Part shown: piece after piece, positions 34,169-41,606 of the stretch
How the letters are laid out: each line of letters opens with the position of its first letter
Position numbering within the stretch: the stretch's first letter is position 1
Source: Arthrobacter sp. B2a2-09
Lineage (GTDB): Bacteria; Actinomycetota; Actinomycetes; Actinomycetales; Micrococcaceae
DNA length: 64,000 nt
Assembly: GCF_027587375.1 (NCBI RefSeq)
Contig: NZ_JAMXIC010000004.1
Span: 195,299-259,298, forward strand
Reading direction: 5' to 3'
Translations under genes and position numbers: made by a program
Notes under the pieces: model-generated
Database searches by the model: none
The model's input: the letters and a program-made list of their open reading frames with translations, nothing else
Told to the model about the DNA's origin: nothing

Positions 34169-35050
34169 ATGTCCATATCTCGGTCGCCGTCCGAAGTGCC
34201 GACAATCGTCATCACCGGAGCAACAAGCGGCCTCGGACGCCTCGCCGCTATCGAACTCGCTAAGCAGGGCGCGCGCCTCGGGATCACTGCCAGAAGCCCC
34301 GAGCGCGCCGCCGCAACCGCAGCAGACATCGAAACGGCCGCGCCTGGAACAGAAATCGAGATTTTCATAGCCGACTTTGCTCGGACTGCGGACGTTCGCC
34401 GCGTCGGACGCGAAATCGCCGCTCACTACGCGCGGATCGACGTGTTGATCAACAACGCCGGCCTCCACGCCTTCGAACAGAGAATCACCCCGGACGGCTA
34501 TCCCGAAATGGTCGCGGTCAACTACTTCGCCCCGTGGATCCTCACCCAGGAACTCCTCGCCACCTTGAAGGCGTCCACGGGCGCTCGCATCGTCAATGTC
34601 GCGTCCGAGGCTTCCCGGCGGTACGGAACACTCACCCTCCCTTCGGACCTGACGGACACAGCTCCTTTCACCGCGCGGGGGTCGTCTCGGCTCTATGGCA
34701 AGAGCAAGCTCCTCGACATCATGTTCACCCTCGAACTCGCTCGCCGCCTCGACGGGACTGGGTTGACCGCCAACTGCCTGGACCCGGGTTTCAATGTCAC
34801 CGGACTCGGCCGTGAACTCGGTTTCGCCGCCAGACTCGAGAAGATCCTTTCCGTGCTCCGCATCGGCGATCCGGCCCGTGGCGCCGGTCTCATCGTGAAA
34901 CTAGCCACAGACCCCGCTTTTGCGGGGCAGTCCGGTGGCTATTACACCGTCAAGAACACCCGCCGACTCACCCCTGTCCATCCCGGAGGTGACTCAGCGA
35001 TGCAGGCGCGCCTTTGGGCAGGCACTGAAGAACTTCTCAGCGGCTCATAA
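34169..35050 (+). CDS. SDR family NAD(P)-dependent oxidoreductase
   Basis: 293 residues, retinol-dehydrogenase-like classical SDR. It has the cofactor motif ITGATSGLGRLAAIELA near 15, the LINNAGLHAF motif near 95, catalytic serine in VNVASEASRRYG near 145 and YGKSK (YxxxK) near 178. After PGFNVTGLGRELG comes a C-terminal region typical of enzymes acting on lipophilic carbonyls or alcohols. AAGGAG sits 6 nt before ATG 34169. The likely control is by the divergent MarR regulator. The substrate is not inferable. Confidence 0.88.
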   Translation: MSISRSPSEVPTIVITGATSGLGRLAAIELAKQGARLGITARSPERAAATAADIETAAPGTEIEIFIADFARTADVRRVGREIAAHYARIDVLINNAGLHAFEQRITPDGYPEMVAVNYFAPWILTQELLATLKASTGARIVNVASEASRRYGTLTLPSDLTDTAPFTARGSSRLYGKSKLLDIMFTLELARRLDGTGLTANCLDPGFNVTGLGRELGFAARLEKILSVLRIGDPARGAGLIVKLATDPAFAGQSGGYYTVKNTRRLTPVHPGGDSAMQARLWAGTEELLSGS

Positions 35051-35153
35051 GCCGGACGTTGCGTGGGGCCGGGCTCGTTGGGACTCCAACGCCCGGTTCG
35101 CCGGTCAAGGATCGGCTTGCGGCAACTGAGTGGGGTTGTGCAAGAGTGTGGGG

Positions 35154-35549
35154 ATGGAGATGCGGAACCGGCAGAGGCTCGTGAATGAACTCACCGACGT
35201 GATGCGCGGGTATGAGGCGGCCAACAACACGCACGACATCGAGCGGGTTCTGCCGTACATAGCCAAGGACGCTACCTACTGGTTTTCCGACGGATCTCAT
35301 GAGGGGCTCGATCAGGCCCGGGCAGCCATCGAGGCGACCTTCCGTGCTATTCAGGACGAGAAATACGTTGTGGATGAATTGACATGGGTGCTGGTGCAAG
35401 AGGATGCTGCCGTGTGCCGCTACCGATTCTCCTGGACGGGAATTGTCGAAGGTCAGCAACAGTCCGGAAAAGGACGCGGCACCAACGTCTTCATCCGAAC
35501 ACATGAAGCCTGGCAGATTGTCCACGAACAACTAACGGCTGATTCATAG
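35154..35549 (+). CDS. SnoaL-like / NTF2-fold protein
   Basis: 131 residues with an NTF2-like cone fold: a long first helix (LVNELTDVMRGYEAANNTHDI), then VLPYIAKDATYWFSDGSHEG, a helix with AAIEATFRAIQD, and strands YVVDELTWVLVQEDAAVCRYRF and NVFIRTHEAWQIVHEQL (each given in part). This matches SnoaL/DUF4440-like proteins, which may be small enzymes or ligand binders. The start is uncertain: ATG 35154, ATG 35160 and an upstream GTG are all in frame. It lies 103 bp after the SDR and could be co-transcribed with it. Confidence 0.72.
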   Translation: MEMRNRQRLVNELTDVMRGYEAANNTHDIERVLPYIAKDATYWFSDGSHEGLDQARAAIEATFRAIQDEKYVVDELTWVLVQEDAAVCRYRFSWTGIVEGQQQSGKGRGTNVFIRTHEAWQIVHEQLTADS

Positions 35550-35690
35550 CGGCGCACTGAGGGTCGCAGTCGCCGATGAGCGTGCTCGATGAAAGCCAGA
35601 GCGGCGGACTCGCTGTCGCTGGTAGGAACTGTCGTAGTAGATGGAGCGAGCATGCCGGGGCCGTCGGTCCCAACGCCGCCGGTCCCGCCC

Positions 35691-35834
35691 TTACAGACCC
35701 AAGTCGGCCTTGACTTCTTCCCAGAGGATGGTTTGTTCACCAGCCTCGATGGCTTCCTGAGCTTCTGCGTTTGTACGCTCGCTGAGTAGGAAGGCAAGCG
35801 GCTGGTCGGCATCGGGTTTGCTAGCGTCGAGCAC
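35691..35834 (-). pseudogene. remnant of a Phd-type antitoxin gene (C-terminal part)
   Basis: The minus-strand frame ends ..AQEAIEAGEQTILWEEVKADLGL (quoted in part) and then a stop. The closing WEEVKADLGL, after an acidic helix, is typical of actinobacterial Phd/prevent-host-death antitoxins. The expected N-terminal DNA-binding part is missing; the frame instead runs into the antisense of the S66 peptidase gene. Downstream, short pieces such as IYYDSS in one frame and SESAALAF in another resemble a broken PIN-domain toxin, but that part is weak. I read the stretch 35550-35834 as a decayed toxin-antitoxin locus truncated by a rearrangement next to the peptidase gene. Confidence 0.4.
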
Positions 35835-36821
35835 ATGCCTTCTATCTACCCGCCCAAATTTCGTCGCGGTGACATGGTGCGCGTCGTCGCGCCCGCACTG
35901 AGCCGCGCTGTGGTCATGGAGCACGACAACACCAGCCACATCGAGAGGCGTTTCGCGGAGATGGGTCTGCGGCTTTCGTTCGGCGAGCACGTGGACGAAA
36001 TGGATGGACTTCTTTCATCGTCGGTGCAATCGCGTGTTGACGATCTTCATGCCGCCTTCTCGGATCCGGACGTGGCGGGAATCCTGACAGTGATCGGCGG
36101 ATTCAGCAGCAACGAATTGCTTCCGTACCTCGACTGGGAGCTCATCCAGGCGAACCCGAAGATACTGTGTGGCTACTCAGACATCACGGCCCTTCAAAAC
36201 GCCATCCACGCGCGCACTGGATTGGTGACCTATTCGGGGCCACACTGGTCCACGTTCGGCATGCGGGACCACTCTGAGGAGACTCAAGCCTGGTTCATAG
36301 ACGCGCTCTTTGGCGAGGCGCCCGTGGAATTGAGACCGGCCGCGGCTTGGACCGACGACGCATGGTTCCGCGACCAAGATGGGCGAACGCTGATTCCGAG
36401 CGATGGTTGGTGGCCGCTGCAAGAAGGCGCTGCGACCGGCCGGATTGTGGGCGGAAACCTCTGCACGCTGAATCTCCTGCAGGGAACGGACAACATGCCC
36501 TCTTTGGAGGGGGCGCTCCTCTTCTTGGAGGACGATTTCGAAAGCCATCCGGCCACATTTGCGCGGGACCTTGCGTCGATTTTGCAGACGCCAGGGGCAA
36601 AGGGCATTCGGGGTCTGGTGATAGGTCGCTTTCAGCAGGCAAGCCGAATGACGAGGGAACTGCTGGCTTTGATTGTGGCCAAGCAATCCGTTCTTGCAGG
36701 CTTGCCGGTGCTCGCCAACGTCGACTTTGGCCACACCTCGCCCATCCTGACGTTCCCGATCGGTGGCGAGGCCGAAGTTATGGTCGGTGAATCAAGTACT
36801 TTGAGGATCACGCGACACTGA
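35835..36821 (+). CDS. S66 family peptidase (LD-carboxypeptidase / MccF-like)
   Basis: 328 residues. The S66 serine nucleophile is in ILCGYSDITALQNAI near 115, preceded by VIGGFSSNELLPYLDW near 85. The later GGNLCTLNLLQGT near 205, acidic LFLEDDFES near 225 and DFGHTSPILTFPIGG near 300 supply the remaining catalytic glutamate and histidine. The family includes murein LD-carboxypeptidases of the cytoplasm and MccF, which cleaves microcin C7-type toxic nucleotide-peptides. The tidy single-domain form and no signal peptide fit either. ATG 35835 has no obvious ribosome-binding site. It abuts the antitoxin remnant. Confidence 0.88.
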   Translation: MPSIYPPKFRRGDMVRVVAPALSRAVVMEHDNTSHIERRFAEMGLRLSFGEHVDEMDGLLSSSVQSRVDDLHAAFSDPDVAGILTVIGGFSSNELLPYLDWELIQANPKILCGYSDITALQNAIHARTGLVTYSGPHWSTFGMRDHSEETQAWFIDALFGEAPVELRPAAAWTDDAWFRDQDGRTLIPSDGWWPLQEGAATGRIVGGNLCTLNLLQGTDNMPSLEGALLFLEDDFESHPATFARDLASILQTPGAKGIRGLVIGRFQQASRMTRELLALIVAKQSVLAGLPVLANVDFGHTSPILTFPIGGEAEVMVGESSTLRITRH

Positions 36822-36869
36822 CGCAGGTGGGCGGGCTATTTTGTCGGTGCCTGCTGGCAGAGTGTTTCC

Positions 36870-38660
36870 ATGGAAGCGATCGGATACCTCACCACCCGCC
36901 AGGGCGCTTCGCCGGGTGGCCGGTTCGTGGTGTCCCACAAGGCGCGCGAGCCGTGGATGGCGACGGCGGCTGGTCTGGCGCCGGGGCCGCGTCTGCTCTC
37001 TCCGGTTGATCCGGGCGAGGCTCGCGTCGGCGATCACGGCGGCAGTGACGGTGGTCCGCAGCGGGTTCTGGAGAGTGCTCTTGTGGCGTTGCGCTCGCTG
37101 GCGCGGACGGCGGTGGACGACGTCGGGTCGCTGGGGTTGCAGGACTCCGCGGCGTTTGCCTTCGGCGTGGAGGAGCTCTCCCGCACCCTGGACTATTTGC
37201 AGGTCGTTGCCGCGGGGCAGCTTCACCAGGTGCGGCAGCAGGAGCCGGCCGGCGAGCTCGCCTGGACGACGGGCTGGGGAGCCGAAGCGCCGACGGACGG
37301 TTCCAGTGATGGTGCCGACAGCCCCGGAACGGAAACTGGGGCAGCCGGTGCTGGTGCCGGCGTCGCGGGCGGCGGTTTCGCTGCGGTGGAGGTCCGGGCC
37401 GGGTTCAGGGAGTTCAGGAACACCGGCGAGCACCTGCGCACGCTGCTGCAGATCAGCGCGGCCGAGGCCCGCCGACGCGTGGCCCTGGCGGAGGACCTGC
37501 TGCCCGGCCGCTCCCTCACCGGGCAAAGGATCCAGCCGCGGTACGGGGAAATTGCTGCGGCTTTTGCTTGCGGGAGCATCGCGTCCCGGCCGGCCACCAC
37601 CATCACGATGGCGTTGGGACGGGTCCGGCCCTTGTGCAGCCCCGACGCTGCCGCGGACATGGAACACGCGTTGACGATGACTGCGGTCGAGAACGACGCC
37701 GATTTCCTGGCCAGGATCGCCCGCCGCTGGACCGACGCGATCGACCAGGACGGTGCCGAGCCCAGCGAAGAAGCCCTGCGCCACCTCCAAGGCGCGTTCC
37801 TGCGGCGGCCCAAACACGGGCTGCAGCATGTGGAGATCTTCGCCACCCAGGACCAATACGAGCACCTGCTCACCGTGATGAACACCGCCACTAATCCGCG
37901 GACCTCCACGTCCCGGGAGCCAGGACCGGGGGACCATACCGTGGACGCCGACGGCGGGAGCGCGCCGGCAAACGCTCCGGCGGACGGTCTTCGGGGTGGT
38001 TCACGCGATGATGGCGCGTCCCTGGACCGCCGCACGAGGGCGCAGAAACTCCTGGATGGGTTGCTGGGCGCCTGCAAGATTGCCCTCGCCACCGGGGCGT
38101 TGCCCGCGGCCGGGGGCCAGCGCCCCCAGATCATGGCCACCATCGATCACCGGGACCTCCTGGCATCGCTGACGGAAGCCGGGCAGCCCACCTTACTAGG
38201 CCAATCCGGACAAGCCGGGCGTTCCGGCGGGCAGCAACGCGGCACGGGGAGCTTTACGTTCACCGGTCCGGTCCCGGCGGCCACGTTGCGGAAGATCGGC
38301 TGCGATGCGGACATCATTCCCGTCGTCCTGGGCGGGGAAGGCCAGGTCCTGGACATCGGCCGGGCCTCCAGGATCTTCCCCGCCCATATCCGTAAAGCCA
38401 TCACCGCCCGGGACAAAGGCTGCGCGTTCCCCTCGTGCACGATGCCGGCCCCGTGGTGCGAAGCCCACCACATCACGTACTGGTCCAGGGGTGGACCGAG
38501 CAGCGTCGACAATGGTGTCTTGCTCTGCAGCCACCACCACCACCTCATCCACAAGGAAGAATGGCACATCCAAGTCCAAGCAGGCGTGCCGTGGTTCATC
38601 CCGCCACCGCACATCGACCCACGCCAAAAAGCGCGCAGAAACCACTACTTTCAGGTGTGA
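36870..38660 (+). CDS. DUF222 and HNH endonuclease domain protein (13E12-repeat family)
   Basis: 596 residues. A DUF222 region (about 100-400) includes RTLLQISAAEARRRVALAEDL (in part) near 190 and VENDADFLARIARRW near 270. Low-complexity Gly/Ala/Asp stretches sit near 145-170 and 350-385. The C-terminal HNH nuclease motif has zinc cysteines and histidines: CAFPSCTMPAPWCEAHHI near 518, then NGVLLCSHHHHLIHKEEWHI near 548. These proteins are present in many near-identical copies in Actinobacteria (13E12 repeats in Mycobacterium) and may be mobile. The cellular role is unproven. The frame opens with ATG 36870 after a 48-bp gap from the peptidase. Confidence 0.9.
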   Translation: MEAIGYLTTRQGASPGGRFVVSHKAREPWMATAAGLAPGPRLLSPVDPGEARVGDHGGSDGGPQRVLESALVALRSLARTAVDDVGSLGLQDSAAFAFGVEELSRTLDYLQVVAAGQLHQVRQQEPAGELAWTTGWGAEAPTDGSSDGADSPGTETGAAGAGAGVAGGGFAAVEVRAGFREFRNTGEHLRTLLQISAAEARRRVALAEDLLPGRSLTGQRIQPRYGEIAAAFACGSIASRPATTITMALGRVRPLCSPDAAADMEHALTMTAVENDADFLARIARRWTDAIDQDGAEPSEEALRHLQGAFLRRPKHGLQHVEIFATQDQYEHLLTVMNTATNPRTSTSREPGPGDHTVDADGGSAPANAPADGLRGGSRDDGASLDRRTRAQKLLDGLLGACKIALATGALPAAGGQRPQIMATIDHRDLLASLTEAGQPTLLGQSGQAGRSGGQQRGTGSFTFTGPVPAATLRKIGCDADIIPVVLGGEGQVLDIGRASRIFPAHIRKAITARDKGCAFPSCTMPAPWCEAHHITYWSRGGPSSVDNGVLLCSHHHHLIHKEEWHIQVQAGVPWFIPPPHIDPRQKARRNHYFQV

Positions 38661-38748
38661 CCACGTGCTGCGGTGTGACGTGCCTTGAGAGAGCAAACCG
38701 CAGTTCCTCGGTGCCCAACGGGTAAGCACTCCCTGGTTTACTAGGGCC

Positions 38749-39510
38749 ATGGGGGATCCGAAAGAAAACGAAGACCGCACACTCAAAGTTGACGGTCTGG
38801 TCAACGGACGGGATCTCGGTGGTCTACGGCGCGCAGACGGGACACTTACTCCGCGAGGCGTGTTTTTCCGGAGCGAGAACGTCGATTGGATCACCGGGAA
38901 CGGATGGCAGCAGATCTATGACGCCGGGATCCGCACCGTGGTCGACCTCCGTCAGCAAGGGGAACGCAACACAGACACCCGGGAACGGCCCAACTGGCTC
39001 ACCACCATCCATGTCGATCTTGATGGTCTGGAAAACAAAGCGTTCTGGGCAGACTACTGGGACAACGGCCTAGTGGGCACAGCGCTTTACTTTCTCCCGC
39101 ACCTTGCAGCCATGCCCGAACGGGCCGGCGCCGCGATATCGGCTGTGGTCAACGCACCTGCAGGAGGGGTCCTCTTCCATTGCATGGGAGGCAGGGACAG
39201 GACGGGCCTACTTGCCATGGCTCTGCTTCGTGCTATCGGCACCGACCCGGAACGCATGGTCGACGACTATCTGGAAACAGTCAGGTTGGGTGATGTTCGT
39301 GCAGCCCGCAGCAACCGACACAACGCTGAACCTATGCTTGAGGAACTGTGCCGGCAACACGGTACAACAACCGAAGGCGCGTTCCGGGCTGCCTTGGCAA
39401 AATTCGATCTCCAAGCCTTCCTCGACGCCGCGGAGCTCACCGACGAGGACCGGGAGGGCCTGTTCAGCTGGCGCGGCGCGACCACCACACCCCAAATCCC
39501 GACGGAATAG
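38749..39510 (+). CDS. tyrosine-protein phosphatase (dual-specificity-like)
   Basis: 253 residues of the bacterial Y_phosphatase3 / PtpB-like family. The N-terminal hallmark is VNGRDLGGLRRADG near 18, then RTVVDLRQQGER near 63. The catalytic P-loop is VLFHCMGGRDRTGLLAMAL near 145 (CX5R with the extra aspartate-arginine typical of lipid/tyrosine phosphatases). The C-terminal helical part has MLEELCRQHGTTTEGAF. No signal peptide is present, so it is cytosolic. The following acetyltransferase gene starts one base after the stop. Confidence 0.88.
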   Translation: MGDPKENEDRTLKVDGLVNGRDLGGLRRADGTLTPRGVFFRSENVDWITGNGWQQIYDAGIRTVVDLRQQGERNTDTRERPNWLTTIHVDLDGLENKAFWADYWDNGLVGTALYFLPHLAAMPERAGAAISAVVNAPAGGVLFHCMGGRDRTGLLAMALLRAIGTDPERMVDDYLETVRLGDVRAARSNRHNAEPMLEELCRQHGTTTEGAFRAALAKFDLQAFLDAAELTDEDREGLFSWRGATTTPQIPTE

Positions 39511-39511
39511 C

Positions 39512-40015
39512 GTGGCAATCATGGGAAACGCAGCAGTCAGAGTCCGCGAAGCAACCGCCGAAGACACGTCGACACTCTGGGCGGCCTGCTTTGAAGCAGC
39601 GAATTGGCGCGGGGGTGACCGGTTTACGCGCGAACAGGTCATGAATGATCCGGAATTCTCGCACTACGTCGGGGGCTGGCCCCGCCCGGGGGACTTCGGT
39701 GTTGTCGCCGAGATCGGGATCGGCGAAGGCATCGGAGCCGCATGGTGCCGCATCTTCGCCGCCGACGACGCCGGGTACGGCTTCGTGGCGACGGACATCC
39801 CGGAACTGACTATCGGCGTCGTGCCCGGTCTTCGCGGAGCGGGTGCTGGCACCGCACTGATGACTGCACTTATCGCTCTAGGACGCTCTCGCGGCCTACG
39901 AAGCATCAGTCTCAGTGTGGAGGATGGCAACCGGGCCCGGGATCTATACGAACGATTCGGGTTTGTGCGGGTCGGCCGGAACGGCGGCTCGGACACCCTG
40001 CTTCTGACCCTGTAG
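39512..40015 (+). CDS. GNAT family N-acetyltransferase
   Basis: 167 residues from GTG 39512, one base after the phosphatase stop. The GNAT fold is clear from VRVREATAEDTSTLWAACF at the start, then TIGVVPGLRGAGAGTALMTA (motif A, acetyl-CoA pyrophosphate loop) near 105 and DLYERFGFVRVGRNGG near 145. The substrate is unknown. Tight spacing with the phosphatase indicates one transcript. It is convergent with the nitrate reductase operon, 28 bp apart, with no strong hairpin visible in the gap. Confidence 0.88.
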   Translation: MAIMGNAAVRVREATAEDTSTLWAACFEAANWRGGDRFTREQVMNDPEFSHYVGGWPRPGDFGVVAEIGIGEGIGAAWCRIFAADDAGYGFVATDIPELTIGVVPGLRGAGAGTALMTALIALGRSRGLRSISLSVEDGNRARDLYERFGFVRVGRNGGSDTLLLTL

Positions 40016-40043
40016 GGGAAGTTGCGTCCGAGTCCCCAAACCC

Positions 40044-41606
40044 TTACGCCGCGACCCCCTGGAAGTGCCGTTCAATAATCCCCTTGATGTCCCCATGGCA
40101 CCCTCCACACCCAGTCCCCGCGCGGGTCGCTTTGGAAACCTCCGGCACGGAAGAGCATCCATCCAACACTGCTTCCTCGATGCTCGCACCGCTGACGCCC
40201 GCGCAGCGGCAAACTGTGCGCTGCGGATCGTCATTCGAAGCAGAAGAACCGAGCTGGTCCGGGCCGTCCAGGCGCAGCAGGAGTGAACGGTCTGCGGGCA
40301 GCTCGGAGCCGCGTTCGAACAGCATCACGAGTTCCGCGGCCGTGCGCGGCATGCCTACGGTCACGAGTCCTTCGAGCGCGCCGCCGCGCGTCGTCATTTT
40401 GACGTAGCGGCCGTGTTCCGGATCGGCCCACTGGGCAACTTGGCGCCGTGGTTTCCCCTCGGAGACACCGACGGACAACAGCTCGTCATCCCATGGTTCG
40501 GCGCTGTTGTCGCCAGCGACGGCCAGGTTGATGCCGCGTGCCTTCAACACCACGACACCGGGCTTCTCCTGCGGCAGGGGCGCCAACGCGTCAGCTGCGT
40601 CCTGGCCGCCCTCGGCAAGGAGGATCAGGTACTCGGCAAGCCACTCGGCCTGGCGCCAGCCCGGACCCACCAGGCCGGAAGGGCCCAGTGCGGTGCGGCA
40701 TTCGGCGCACTCGGCATCGGCGCAGCGGACTTCGGCGCAGTCGCCGATCGCGAACATGTGCGGCTCATGGTAGGTCCGCAGATGGTGATCCACCAGGATG
40801 CCGGTGGCCGCGGGCAGTCCGCAACCTTCGGCCAGTTCGATCCGCGGGCGCACGCCGCAGGACAGAACCAGCAGCTCGCCTTCGATCCTTGACCCGTCGT
40901 TCAGCACGAGGGCGGAAAACATTCCGTCGGGGCCATTGTGCTCCACAGCCGTGGAACGGGCGTTGCCCACCATGGTGATCCCGCTGTTGCGCAAGCTCGC
41001 CGCGAGAACGGCTCCACCGCCGCGGTCGATATTGCGGCCCAGCGGGAAGGAACCGTTGTGCACCACAGTTGTGAGGGCGCCTTCTTCTGCCGCGGCCAGG
41101 GCCGTTTCGAGGCCAAGTACGCCGCCGCCGAGGACGATCACGCGCTTGCCTGCAGTCACGGCGTCGCGAAGTTGCGCGGCGTCGCGGACGTCACGGAGGG
41201 CGGTCACGCCTAGCGGGAGCACCGGGTGTGACGGATCAGGGTTGATGCCTGTGAGGTTGGGGATGACGGGCCGCGAGCCCGTGGCGAACACCAAGCGGTC
41301 GTAGCCGGGCGTAGTTCCGTCCGAAAGGACAACCTGCTGGCGTGCGCGGTCGATGCGTTTGACGGTGACGCCCAGCCGGACCTCGACGCCGTCGGCCGCC
41401 AAATCGCTAGCGTCCGCCATCGCGAGGGCCTCCGCGGTGGTCCGGCCTACGCCGAGTTCCGCCACCATGACGCGGTTGTACGCGGCTTCGGCTTCCTGCC
41501 CGACGACGAGCAGCTGGACAAGGCCGCTGCGCACGGCAGGCAACAACTCGTCGACCAGCCGGGCCGCGACCGGCCCGAACCCCACCACCACAATTCGCTC
41601 ACTCAC
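40044..41606 (-). CDS. FAD/BFD electron-transfer subunit of assimilatory nitrate reductase (NasB-like)
   Basis: 520 residues. FAD domain: ERIVVVGFGPVAARLVDEL at the N-terminus, LVFATGSRPVIPN near 103. NADH domain: RVIVLGGGVLGLETALAAAE near 155. Then EPHMFAIGDCAEVRC near 280. The C-terminal BFD-like [2Fe-2S] domain has TVCRCAGVSGASIEEAV and GTGCGGCHGDIKGII near 465-510. The layout matches the NADH-oxidising small subunit of Klebsiella-type nitrate reductase rather than full NirB, as there is no siroheme domain. Its start overlaps the reductase stop by four bases (41603-41606). It passes NADH electrons to the molybdenum subunit. Confidence 0.87.
   Translation of the reverse strand: MSERIVVVGFGPVAARLVDELLPAVRSGLVQLLVVGQEAEAAYNRVMVAELGVGRTTAEALAMADASDLAADGVEVRLGVTVKRIDRARQQVVLSDGTTPGYDRLVFATGSRPVIPNLTGINPDPSHPVLPLGVTALRDVRDAAQLRDAVTAGKRVIVLGGGVLGLETALAAAEEGALTTVVHNGSFPLGRNIDRGGGAVLAASLRNSGITMVGNARSTAVEHNGPDGMFSALVLNDGSRIEGELLVLSCGVRPRIELAEGCGLPAATGILVDHHLRTYHEPHMFAIGDCAEVRCADAECAECRTALGPSGLVGPGWRQAEWLAEYLILLAEGGQDAADALAPLPQEKPGVVVLKARGINLAVAGDNSAEPWDDELLSVGVSEGKPRRQVAQWADPEHGRYVKMTTRGGALEGLVTVGMPRTAAELVMLFERGSELPADRSLLLRLDGPDQLGSSASNDDPQRTVCRCAGVSGASIEEAVLDGCSSVPEVSKATRAGTGCGGCHGDIKGIIERHFQGVAA

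Noticed and set aside
35589..35789. Plus-strand open frame of 66 codons before the S66 peptidase gene
   Set aside because: It is antisense to the antitoxin remnant and has no family or start signal.
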